DNA of 14,374 bases from assembly GCA_945886995.1 (NCBI GenBank), contig CAMCZJ010000063.1:1-14374 (forward strand), read 5' to 3'. Shown here one piece after another: positions 1-6,547 of the stretch. Origin of the DNA: Asaia bogorensis (GTDB lineage Bacteria; Pseudomonadota; Alphaproteobacteria; Acetobacterales; Acetobacteraceae). The translations under genes were made by a program, and so were the position numbers. The notes below the pieces were generated by a model that searched no databases, was not told the DNA's origin, and saw only the letters and a program-made list of their open reading frames with translations. Within the stretch, counting starts at the first letter, position 1, and each line of letters starts with the position of its first letter.

Positions 1-506
1 GCTTCCGCGATGCGGGCCAGATTGGGGGCATTCAGGCTGTTATGGTCCCAGCCCATACGCATTTTCAGCGTGACCGGAACGGCTACCGCTTTCACCATGG
101 CCTCCAGAATGCGCGCAGCGGCGATTTCATCGCGCATCAGCGCGCTGCCGGCACTCTGGCCGAGGGCGACTTTTTTGACTGGGCAGCCAAAATTGATATC
201 CACCACGGCGGCGCCACGATCCACGACCAGCTTCGCGGCTTCCGCCATGGTTGCCGGGTCGCAGCCGGCCAATTGCACGGAAGCCGGGCCGCCAAAGCCA
301 TCAAGTTCGGCCATTTTCAGGGTCTGGCGATTTTCCCGCACCATGGCCTGAGAGGCGATCATTTCCGACACTACCATGGGTGTGCCAAGCGAACGCGCCA
401 GCCGCCGGAAGGGCTGGTCGGTCACACCGGACATGGGGGCCAGGATGACAGGTGCCGAAATGGCCAAGCCGCCAAGGTCAATCGGCTTCAGAAGAGGCAG
501 ATTCAT
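1..506 (-). CDS. dusB: tRNA-dihydrouridine synthase DusB (NifR3), partial
   Basis: Reduces uridines in the tRNA D-loop to dihydrouridine using FMN and NADPH, in the cytoplasm. I translated the minus strand from the ATG at 504-506 and obtained 168 residues with no stop before the left edge, so the C-terminal half is missing. Visible family marks are the FMN-barrel start APMSGVTD (residues 23-30), the DINFGCPVKKV block (103-113) holding the catalytic Cys108, and TLKMRMGWD (146-154). DusB/NifR3 proteins are about 320-340 residues, so roughly half is here. No clear Shine-Dalgarno precedes the ATG; an in-frame GTG at 513-515 is an alternative start. In many alphaproteobacteria this gene (nifR3) heads an operon with ntrB and ntrC, which would lie off the left edge here; that is inference. 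A palindrome resembling an NtrC site sits 14 bases upstream of the start codon. Confidence 0.96.
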   Translation of the reverse strand, partial: MNLPLLKPIDLGGLAISAPVILAPMSGVTDQPFRRLARSLGTPMVVSEMIASQAMVRENRQTLKMAELDGFGGPASVQLAGCDPATMAEAAKLVVDRGAAVVDINFGCPVKKVALGQSAGSALMRDEIAAARILEAMVKAVAVPVTLKMRMGWDHNSLNAPNLARIAE

Positions 507-520
507 GCCGCGCACACCAG

Positions 521-543
521 TTTTGCATTGAATTTGTGCAAAA
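521..543. promoter_or_regulatory. NtrC-like palindromic operator upstream of dusB
   Basis: Perfect inverted repeat TTTTGCA-N9-TGCAAAA. Its 17-base core (524-540) reads TGCAT-N7-GTGCA, one base away from the classical NtrC (NRI) pattern TGCAC-N7-GTGCA. It lies 14 bases upstream of the dusB ATG. Autoregulation of nifR3/orf1-ntrBC operons by NtrC is known in some alphaproteobacteria, so position and sequence agree. A single site is seen. No sigma-54 -24/-12 element was found beside it, so repression of a sigma-70 promoter is more likely than activation. Confidence 0.5.
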
Positions 544-568
544 TATCCGAAATCCCCGAAACGAACAA
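540..568 (-). promoter_or_regulatory. possible sigma-70-type promoter for dusB
   Basis: On the minus strand TTGTTC (568-563) and TATTTT (545-540) are separated by 17 bases. They match the -35/-10 consensus at about 3/6 and 4/6 positions. Predicted transcription would begin near 533, inside the palindrome at 521-543, which is a repressor-like arrangement. The match is weak and this is a suggestion only. Confidence 0.25.
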
Positions 569-651
569 CCGATTTCTGCCTGCTTCGCAGGATTCATGCC
601 GCGCGTCTGGGCAGGGTTCCGGATGAATCCATTCCATCTTATGCTCTCCGC

Positions 652-1797
652 ATGAAAACCGTGGCGCTTCTTCTCTCTGCCGGGCATGGCAGCCGCTTTG
701 GTTCGGCGCGGCCCAAGCAATTCCTGCCCCTGCTGGGCCGGCCCGTGCTGCGCCATGCAGCCGAGGCGCTTTTGGCGGAAGGCCTGGTGGCTGCCCTGCA
801 ACCTGTCGCACCCGCCGGTGAGGAAGCCTTCGTGGCAAGCCTGCTGGAAGGCTTGCCCTGCTTGCCCGTGGTGGCAGGGGGTGCCACGCGGGAAGACAGC
901 GTGCGCGCTGGGCTTGACGCAATTGCTGCCGAGGCACCCGATTATGTGCTGGTGCATGATGCCGCGCGGCCCGTCATCCCGCGCGGCACCATCCCTGCCC
1001 TTTGCGCGGCGCTTGCGGCCCATGCCGGCGCCATCCCTGCCCAGCCAGTGGCGGATACGCTGAAGCGCGTGGCAGATGGATTGATTGAGGCGACCGTCCC
1101 GCGTGAGGGGCTATTCCGCGCCCAAACACCACAAGCCTTTCGGTTTGAAACCCTGCGCGCCGCACATGAAGCACGCGCCGGGGCGGTAACGGATGATGCC
1201 TCCCTGCTGGAAGCCTTGGGTGAGAGGGTTGCCATTGTCCCCGGCAGTGAGCGTAATGTGAAGATCACCTGGCCCGAGGACCTTGCCCGCGTGGAAGCTG
1301 ACATGATGGCCCGCATGATACCGCGCACCGGCACGGGCTTTGATGTCCACCGCCTGGTGGCGGGCCGCCCCTTGATCCTTTGTGGCATCAACGTGCCGCA
1401 TGAGCTTGGCCTTGATGGGCATTCTGATGCGGATGTTGGGCTGCATGCGCTGTGTGATGCGATTTATGGGGCGCTGGCCGAAGGCGATATCGGGCGCTGG
1501 TTTCCCCCATCCCAAGCCGATTGGAAGGATGCCGATAGCGCGGCCTTCCTGCGCCATGCCGCAGGCCGTGTCGCCGCGCGTGGCGGCGTGCTGGTGCATG
1601 TGGATGTGACGCTGATTTGCGAAAGGCCGAAAATCTCCCCGCATGCGGATGCCATGCGCGCGCGGATCGCCGAATTGGCCGGGATGGATGTGGCGGCGGT
1701 TTCCGTGAAGGCGACCACCACGGAACGGCTGGGCTTTACCGGCCGTGGAGAGGGCATTGCCGCCCAGGCGGCAGCGACGATCCTGCTGCCGGCCTAA
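652..1797 (+). CDS. ispDF: bifunctional IspD/IspF enzyme of the MEP isoprenoid pathway
   Basis: 381-residue fusion of 2-C-methyl-D-erythritol 4-phosphate cytidylyltransferase (IspD, about residues 1-220) and 2-C-methyl-D-erythritol 2,4-cyclodiphosphate synthase (IspF, about 223-381). It catalyses two non-consecutive steps of the MEP pathway. The IspD half shows the CTP-binding loop SAGHGSRFG..RPKQF (9-24), VHDAARP (101-107), PVADTLK (132-138), TPQAF (159-163), TDDAS (180-184) and NVKIT (202-206). The IspF half shows GTGFDVHR (227-234) and GHSDADVGLHALCDA (256-270), giving zinc ligands Asp231, His233 and His265, plus GDIGRWFPPS (278-287) and VKATTTERLGFTGRGEGIAAQA (352-373). The IspD-IspF fusion is typical of alphaproteobacteria. 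Start: ATG at 652 with no Shine-Dalgarno; a TATGCT hexamer at 640-645 could place transcription start almost at the ATG (leaderless), which is speculative. Both catalytic halves look intact. Confidence 0.97.
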   Translation: MKTVALLLSAGHGSRFGSARPKQFLPLLGRPVLRHAAEALLAEGLVAALQPVAPAGEEAFVASLLEGLPCLPVVAGGATREDSVRAGLDAIAAEAPDYVLVHDAARPVIPRGTIPALCAALAAHAGAIPAQPVADTLKRVADGLIEATVPREGLFRAQTPQAFRFETLRAAHEARAGAVTDDASLLEALGERVAIVPGSERNVKITWPEDLARVEADMMARMIPRTGTGFDVHRLVAGRPLILCGINVPHELGLDGHSDADVGLHALCDAIYGALAEGDIGRWFPPSQADWKDADSAAFLRHAAGRVAARGGVLVHVDVTLICERPKISPHADAMRARIAELAGMDVAAVSVKATTTERLGFTGRGEGIAAQAAATILLPA

Positions 1798-1818
1798 AGC
1801 GCGGCCTGCCTGCTTTAG
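1794..1818. terminator. weak inverted repeat spanning both convergent stop codons
   Basis: CTAAAGC (1794-1800) and GCTTTAG (1812-1818) form a 7-bp stem with an 11-base loop. The repeat contains the TAA of ispDF and the TAA of the convergent GGDEF-EAL gene, which end only 17 bases apart. There is no T-tract on either strand, so it is at best a weak bidirectional terminator. Confidence 0.2.
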
Positions 1819-3626
1819 CCGAACCCGAGCCCTTCCATCGGCGGCGTGGCGATCAGCTTGCCATAAGCCTTGGCTTCCATAGGTTTACCGATCAGATAGC
1901 CCTGGGCGCTGTTGCAGCCCTCGGTGATCAGCAGCTGCATTTGATCTGGGGTCTCCACCCCTTCCGCCGTTACGGCAATGCCAAGGCTGCGGCCCAAACC
2001 AATGACAGACCGCAGAATGGCCAAGCTTTGCGCGCTTTCCGGTAGGTCCCGGATGAAGGACCGGTCCACCTTCAAGCGGTCAAACGGAAAGGAGCGAAGC
2101 TGGGTCAAGGAGGAATAGCCGGTGCCGAAATCATCCATGGCAATATGGCAGCCAAGGGCGCGGATGGCGGCCAATTGGGCTGGCGCATCGCCGCTCGCGG
2201 GCAGTAGCACGGTCTCCGTCACTTCCAGTTCCAGCCGCCCAGGGGCCAAGCCGCTTTCGGCCAGGGAAGCGCGTATTGTTTCCGCCAGGCGGCCATCCTT
2301 GAACTGCGCCGGGGCGATATTCACCGATACCGAAAGGCTGTCCGGCCAGGCGGCGGCGGTGCGGCAGGCTTCACGGATCACCCATTCGCCAATCCGCCCC
2401 ATCAGGCCAAGCTTTTCCGCCAAAGGCAGAAAGTCATTGGGTGGCACCAAGCCGGTTTCCGGATGATGCCAGCGGATCAGCGCTTCAAAACCTGTCAAAC
2501 GACCTGCGGGAAGCGCGATAAGTGGCTGATAATAAAGTTCAAACTGCTGACCACAGACGGCGCCGCGCAAGGCGGCTTCGGCGCTGCGCTGTGCCTTGGC
2601 GCGGACATCCATCTCGGCGCTGAAGCGACACCAGCGCGGCTGCGCCACGCCTTCCGCTTCCAGGCTGGAACGGGCAAGGCCAGCGCAGCGCAGCAGGGAT
2701 GCCGCATCATTCGCATCCTCCGGCGCCAGCACAAAGCCAAGCCGGGGGGTGATGGTCACCGTTTCATCCAGCACCTGATAAGGATGCGCCAGCAAACCGG
2801 TCAGGCGCTTGGCCATGGCTTCGGCCTGGGATGCGGCCGACACGCCTACCTGCAGAATGGCGAATTCATCCCCCGCAAGGCGCGCGACCAGATCGGTACC
2901 GCGAATCGCAGCCGAAAGGCGCCGGGCGGCGGCACGGAGCAATTCCTCCTGCGCGGCGTGGCCGAGATTGGCCGCGACATGGCGCAGCCCATCCAGATCG
3001 AGCACATGCACCGCGATGCTCGCCGGGCGGCGGCCGGGGCGCGATAAGGCGGTGGCAACCCGCGCTGAGAACATGGCGAAATCAGCGAGGCCCGTAACGC
3101 TATCCACCCCACCCCCACCAGGCAGGTTGCTTTGGGCCTGGATGGAAAGCCCCCAAGTAGCGGTACCAATACTGCGGATGCTGAAAGCCAGGCCCGGGGC
3201 ACCTTCCAGGAGGAAATCCCGTTCCTCCTCAACAGAATTCCAGGTGGCGGCCGCGCAGGCTTGAACCAGGGCAGCGGCGGCATTGGGTTCAATCCGCGGG
3301 CTGCTATCCAAAAGATCGGACAGGCTATTGAAGCGCGTGGCATTGCCGCGGCCGAGGCCCAGCAGGCTGAGCGCGCCCTGGCCAAGCGCGCCAATTTGCA
3401 GGCTGGTATCGAAGGTAAGGCGGTTATCCATCAGGCCAAGCCAGCCCTTGGCCTTAAGCTTCCGGCGCGCGTGTAAGCGCCGCCGCCCAAGCGGATCTGG
3501 CGCCAAGCCCAGCACAGTCTCATGCACTTCCCTCCAGAGCGGTGCTGCCTCCGGGAAGGCCAGAAAGGCCAAGGCAGCGCCGCTCGCTATAAACGAGGGA
3601 GGTGAAGGAAAGGTGGAGAGGTTCAT
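1815..3626 (-). CDS. GGDEF-EAL cyclic-di-GMP protein with degenerate GGDEF and intact EAL
   Basis: Soluble c-di-GMP signalling protein of about 603 residues from the ATG at 3624-3626. No signal peptide or membrane segment is seen. The N-terminal ~175 residues match no domain I can name and may be a PAS-like sensor. The GGDEF domain (about 175-335) reads RGTD-5 residues-AGDEF, so the RxxD inhibitory-site spacing is kept, but the first glycine is Ala, the substrate Asn-Asp pair of FKxIND is Ala-Ala, and the GD of GHxxGD is Gln-Glu. The EAL domain (about 360-590) keeps FEALIRW, the Asn of SVNIAPAQF, LELEVTE, MDDFGTGYSS, LKVDRSFI, AEGVET and GYLIGKP, covering the metal and catalytic positions. 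I infer a phosphodiesterase whose GGDEF half is regulatory. Start is uncertain: in-frame ATG at 3677 and TTG at 3716 also exist, but the TTG falls in the T-tract of the upstream terminator. No Shine-Dalgarno is seen at any of these starts. Confidence 0.9.
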   Translation of the reverse strand: MNLSTFPSPPSFIASGAALAFLAFPEAAPLWREVHETVLGLAPDPLGRRRLHARRKLKAKGWLGLMDNRLTFDTSLQIGALGQGALSLLGLGRGNATRFNSLSDLLDSSPRIEPNAAAALVQACAAATWNSVEEERDFLLEGAPGLAFSIRSIGTATWGLSIQAQSNLPGGGGVDSVTGLADFAMFSARVATALSRPGRRPASIAVHVLDLDGLRHVAANLGHAAQEELLRAAARRLSAAIRGTDLVARLAGDEFAILQVGVSAASQAEAMAKRLTGLLAHPYQVLDETVTITPRLGFVLAPEDANDAASLLRCAGLARSSLEAEGVAQPRWCRFSAEMDVRAKAQRSAEAALRGAVCGQQFELYYQPLIALPAGRLTGFEALIRWHHPETGLVPPNDFLPLAEKLGLMGRIGEWVIREACRTAAAWPDSLSVSVNIAPAQFKDGRLAETIRASLAESGLAPGRLELEVTETVLLPASGDAPAQLAAIRALGCHIAMDDFGTGYSSLTQLRSFPFDRLKVDRSFIRDLPESAQSLAILRSVIGLGRSLGIAVTAEGVETPDQMQLLITEGCNSAQGYLIGKPMEAKAYGKLIATPPMEGLGFG

Positions 3627-3714
3627 ATTTTGCACAATGCACGTATAGGTTGAGAGCCGAGAGGTGTCCACTCCCATAATGAAAATGCGTTGCAAAATGC
3701 GAGGGATTTTCGCC

Positions 3715-3746
3715 AAAAAAGAGGGCCATCCCGATGGGATGGCCCT
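3715..3746 (-). terminator. strong intrinsic terminator after the thiolase gene
   Basis: Perfect 11-bp stem AGGGCCATCCC (3722-3732) with AGGGCCATCCC repeated inverted at 3736-3746 and a 3-base loop. Read on the minus strand it is followed, one base later, by six T (3720-3715). It ends minus-strand transcription coming from the thiolase/Hint-like unit and insulates the GGDEF-EAL gene. No T-tract follows on the plus strand. The rest of 3747-3868 holds nothing I recognise. Confidence 0.85.
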
Positions 3747-3868
3747 TAGGCAAGGTTGAGGAAGGCTAAGCTGCCAGGAGCGGGATCATCCGCTACCAGA
3801 CAAGGTGATCAATGCATCAATCGTGCCAAGGTTTGAGGCAGGTGCGAGCCGAAATTTAAGGCCCAGCT

Positions 3869-5041
3869 TCAGTTTGATCGTTCCAAAATTGACACATAAT
3901 TCGCCACCGCAGCACCACCCATATTGAATACGCCCGCCAAATCCGCACGCGGGAGTTGCATGGCGCCCGCCTGCCCGCAAAGCTGCATCGCAGCCAGCAC
4001 ATGCATGGAAACACCCGTGGCACCAATCGGATGGCCCTTGGCCTTCAAGCCGCCCGAACGGTTCACCGGCAGCTTGCCACCTGCCGCGGTCCAGCCTTCC
4101 AGCGCCGCTTTGCCGCCCTTGCCTTCCGGGGCCAGACCCATCGCTTCGTACTCAATGAGTTCGGCAATGGTGAAGCAATCATGCGTCTCGACGAATGAGA
4201 GATCGCCAACGCCGACCCCGGCCTGTTCATAGGCGCGCTGCCAGGCGGCCCGCGCCCCTTCAAAGCGGATGATGTCGCGGGCGGCGATGGGCAGGTATTC
4301 ATTCACCTGGACCGCAGCGCGGAAGCGCACCGCCTTGCCCATGGCGCGTGCCGTATCTGCATCGGCCAGCACCAGCGCTGCCGCGCCATCGGATACCAAT
4401 GAACAATCGGTGCGCTTCAGCGGACGCGCCACATAGGGGTTTTTTTCGCTTTCATTGCGGCAGAAATCGAAGCCGAAATCCTTGCGCATCTGTGCCCAGG
4501 GATTGTCCACGCCATTCTTGTGGTTCTTGGCCGCAATCATCGCCAGCGCATCTGATTGGTCGCCATGGCGCTGAAAATAGGCTTCCGCGATCCGGCCAAA
4601 CACGCCGGCAAAGCCGCCTTCGATATCGGCTTCGGTCTTGCGATAAGAAGCCGTCAGCAGAATATCGCCCACTTTCGGGCCTGGGGTCGCGGTCATTTTC
4701 TCAGCCCCCACCACCAGCGCGAAGCGCCCGCGCCCGGCAGCGATAAAATCCCGCGCGCCATGAATGGCGGCGCTGCCCGTGGCGCAGGCGTTCTCATAGC
4801 GGGTGATGGGTTTGAAGCGCATTTCCGGCACGCTTTGCAGCAAAAGCGAGGCCGGGAAGCCCTGGGGCGTGAAGCCTTCGCCAAACACGCCGACAAAGCC
4901 GGCATCAATTTCGGCGGGCGAAATCCCAGCATCCTCAATCGCGGCGCGCGCCACGCGGGTGATCAGGCTTTCCAGATCGGGTTCGGCTTCCAGCTTGCCA
5001 AAGGGGCTATGGGCCCAGCCAATGATGGATGCTTCGGACAT
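3869..5041 (-). CDS. SCP2-type thiolase (acetyl-CoA acetyltransferase-like)
   Basis: 390 residues, full length for the SCP-x/SCP2 thiolase-like subfamily. Thiolases in general cleave or form beta-ketoacyl-CoA; the substrate here is unknown. The nucleophilic cysteine lies in ENACATGS (residues 83-90, Cys86). The HDCF fingerprint of SCP2 thiolases is present at 287-290, and the catalytic histidine is in GLKAKGHPIGATG (331-343, His337). The C-terminal CxG cysteine motif of classical thiolases is replaced by VFNMGGAAVANY (371-382), as expected where HDCF supplies the second cysteine. Start ATG 5039-5041 is preceded on the minus strand by GGCGGAGAG with suitable spacing. It lies 24 bases downstream of the Hint-like gene and is probably co-transcribed with it; an intrinsic terminator follows. 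Many SCP2-like thiolases work in steroid, acyl-chain or branched-chain degradation, but nothing in the window fixes the pathway. Confidence 0.9.
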   Translation of the reverse strand: MSEASIIGWAHSPFGKLEAEPDLESLITRVARAAIEDAGISPAEIDAGFVGVFGEGFTPQGFPASLLLQSVPEMRFKPITRYENACATGSAAIHGARDFIAAGRGRFALVVGAEKMTATPGPKVGDILLTASYRKTEADIEGGFAGVFGRIAEAYFQRHGDQSDALAMIAAKNHKNGVDNPWAQMRKDFGFDFCRNESEKNPYVARPLKRTDCSLVSDGAAALVLADADTARAMGKAVRFRAAVQVNEYLPIAARDIIRFEGARAAWQRAYEQAGVGVGDLSFVETHDCFTIAELIEYEAMGLAPEGKGGKAALEGWTAAGGKLPVNRSGGLKAKGHPIGATGVSMHVLAAMQLCGQAGAMQLPRADLAGVFNMGGAAVANYVSILERSN

Positions 5042-5065
5042 GATTTCTCTCCGCCTTAATTGGTT

Positions 5066-5602
5066 TCAGCCTAGCGGGTTCTGGGCCGGACCGGAAGGAT
5101 TTCCCTGCGCGCTTGCTTCCTCCAAGGCGATCTCGGCCGAAATCAGCGCCAAATGGGCGGTGATGGCATCGTCAACCGCCACGCGCTTTAGCGTGCTGGG
5201 CTGGGTTGCGTCGGGTCTTCCCACTTCCAGCGCCAGACCCTGCACCAGAATGGCCGCATAGCCTTCCAGCAGGATTTCAATGGCGGTGAATTGGGGCGGC
5301 GCTTCTTCCCGGCGAATGGCGACCCCATCGGCCAGATCGCCCACAGGGTAGGCTTTGCCTTCAAACACCACCCCTTGATCCGGCAGCAGCAGCAAATCCT
5401 CCTTGGGTGCGATGGGGCCAAAAACCCCGGGAAGGATACGGAAAACTGGCCCGCGATACGGCAGAAGCCTGATGCCCAGCACCTTCTGGAAAGGAGCAAC
5501 GCCGGGCGTTACAGCGAGCAGCATCATGCCAGGGCCAAGCTTGGCGGCCAGCCTATCGCCCTGCGTGGTCATTACGCGCGTATCCGGTGCCATGCCCTTC
5601 AT
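5066..5602 (-). CDS. small protein with degenerate Hint (hedgehog/intein-like) domain
   Basis: 178 residues from the ATG at 5600-5602, chosen because GGAAGGA lies 6 bases upstream; the longer open frame reaching 5890 overlaps the divergent GntR gene and is not credible. The layout resembles the bacterial Hint_2 domain: APDTRVMTTQGDRLAAKLGPG (5-25), then a strand-rich core PYRGPVFRILPGVFG (48-62), then DLLLLPDQGVVFEGKAYPVG (69-88) and an IEILLEGYAAILVQGL block (108-123). The residues needed for self-processing are missing: the usual leading Cys position is Gly3, the SPDH histidine is Gln76, and the later histidine position is Tyr115. No signal peptide, membrane segment or RTX repeat. It probably keeps the fold without cleavage activity. 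The domain call rests on remembered pattern, not a search. The last ~45 residues match nothing I know. It heads a two-gene unit with the thiolase. Confidence 0.7.
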   Translation of the reverse strand: MKGMAPDTRVMTTQGDRLAAKLGPGMMLLAVTPGVAPFQKVLGIRLLPYRGPVFRILPGVFGPIAPKEDLLLLPDQGVVFEGKAYPVGDLADGVAIRREEAPPQFTAIEILLEGYAAILVQGLALEVGRPDATQPSTLKRVAVDDAITAHLALISAEIALEEASAQGNPSGPAQNPLG

Positions 5603-5608
5603 CTGCGA

Positions 5609-5615
5609 TCCTTCC
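5609..5615 (-). promoter_or_regulatory. ribosome binding site fixing the start of the Hint-like gene
   Basis: GGAAGGA on the minus strand, 6 bases before the ATG at 5602. It supports this start over the upstream in-frame ATGs that would overlap the divergent regulator. Confidence 0.6.
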
Positions 5616-5740
5616 GCCGTGCTGTGCGCCCATTCTACCCGAGCCCCCAACTGGCGCAAAAGCGCTGGATGGCAAGCTCGGCACGGGACATGCTGGATAG
5701 GGGCGAAAGGCCCCATTTCCAGCCACGGACCCATCACCCC

Positions 5741-6430
5741 ATGCCGCTTGATCTCTCGGCTCTGCCCGCCCCCCCAGAAGCCCGCCCCACGCGGGCCGAG
5801 GCCATTGCAGCGGCGCTGGCGGAGGCCATTACGCGCGGCGAAATGCCGCCGGGCACAAGCTTGGAAGAAGAACGCTTGGCACTGGCCCATGGTGCATCCC
5901 GCACACCTGTCAGGGAAGCGCTGCGCCTTTTGGTCGCAACCGGCCTGGTGGAACAGCGGCCACGCCGCGGCGCAGTGGTGGCGCGGCCAGAGCCAAGGCG
6001 CGTCGCTGAGATGTTCGCCGCCATGGCGGAGCTTGAGGCAATATGCGCTCGGCTTTGCGCGGAAGCCTTATCTGCCAAGGAAAAAGCCAAACTCAAGGCG
6101 CGGCATGAAGCGATGGGCCGGCTGGTCGCTGCGCATGATCTGGCAGGCTATCGCGCTGCCAATGTTGCTTTCCATGAGGCGCTTTATCAGGGCGCGGGCA
6201 ATGCGTATTTGGCCGAACTGGCCGAGGCAACGCGCCGGCGCCTGGCACCTTTTCGGGCCGCGCAGCTTGGCGGCAAGGACAGGTTGGCGGCATCCCACGC
6301 CGAACATGGTGCGATCATCGCGGGGATTTGCGCGGGCGATGGGGCTGCTGCAGCGGCGGCGATGCGCGCCCATCTGGCTGCGACCGAGGGCAGCCTTGGC
6401 GTGATGGCGGGAAGCGTGCCGGAGCGCTAA
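5741..6430 (+). CDS. GntR family transcriptional regulator, FadR (FCD) subfamily
   Basis: 229 residues, the usual size for FadR-type regulators. The N-terminal winged helix (about 18-82) shows IAAALAEAITRGEMPPGTSL, LAHGASRTPVREALRLLVATGLVEQRPRRGAVV. The C-terminal all-helical FCD effector domain (about 86-212) has histidines of the metal/ligand site at AFHEAL (His145), SHAEHGAII (His186/His189) and MRAHL (His211). The acidic residue usually found three before FH is Asn141 here, which may alter metal binding. Start: ATG 5741 places the winged helix at the normal distance; no Shine-Dalgarno is seen. It is transcribed in the same direction as the downstream catabolic operon, with operator-like repeats at 6474-6495 in between, so it most likely controls that operon in response to its substrate (inference). 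It may also act on the divergent Hint-like/thiolase unit. Confidence 0.93.
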   Translation: MPLDLSALPAPPEARPTRAEAIAAALAEAITRGEMPPGTSLEEERLALAHGASRTPVREALRLLVATGLVEQRPRRGAVVARPEPRRVAEMFAAMAELEAICARLCAEALSAKEKAKLKARHEAMGRLVAAHDLAGYRAANVAFHEALYQGAGNAYLAELAEATRRRLAPFRAAQLGGKDRLAASHAEHGAIIAGICAGDGAAAAAAMRAHLAATEGSLGVMAGSVPER

Positions 6431-6473
6431 AGGCCGCCCCTAGCTTGGGCAGATGCCCGACGGGGCGCCCAAA

Positions 6474-6495
6474 TTGTATGCAAAACTGTATACAA
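6474..6495. promoter_or_regulatory. tandem GntR-type operator-like sites upstream of the allophanate hydrolase operon
   Basis: TTGTATGCAA (6474-6483) and CTGTATACAA (6486-6495) are two near-copies 12 bases apart; the outer halves also form TTGTAT-N10-ATACAA. The second site carries the 8-base palindrome TGTATACA. FadR-subfamily GntR regulators commonly bind TTGTATACAA-like palindromes. The pair stands out as AT-rich in a GC-rich context, 43 bases after the regulator's stop and 52 bases before the next gene's ATG. A GC-rich inverted repeat TTGGGC/GCCCAA (6445-6450 and 6467-6472) just upstream may attenuate readthrough but lacks a T-tract. No convincing -35/-10 pair was identified. Confidence 0.55.
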
Positions 6496-6547
6496 ATTCC
6501 GGTTTAGCGACGATTTCGGAGCGGCACATGATTTGCGGATAGGCGAT

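Noticed and set aside
521..543. Sigma-54 promoter or LexA box at the dusB palindrome
   Set aside because: No GG-N10-GC pair in register and no alphaproteobacterial LexA pattern GTTC-N7-GTTC; the NtrC-like reading fits better.
478..1023. 181-codon minus-strand frame opposite ispDF and the dusB upstream region
   Set aside because: It lies antisense to the highly conserved ispDF reading frame and has no family motifs; only its distal 39 codons were kept as a low-interest note.
5291..5740. Extended N-terminus of the GntR regulator frame
   Set aside because: The 150 extra residues are antisense to the Hint-like gene and have no regulator similarity; the winged helix starts normally after the ATG at 5741.
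5603..5890. N-terminal extension of the Hint-like frame to 5890
   Set aside because: It overlaps the GntR coding sequence antisense, while a good Shine-Dalgarno precedes the ATG at 5602.
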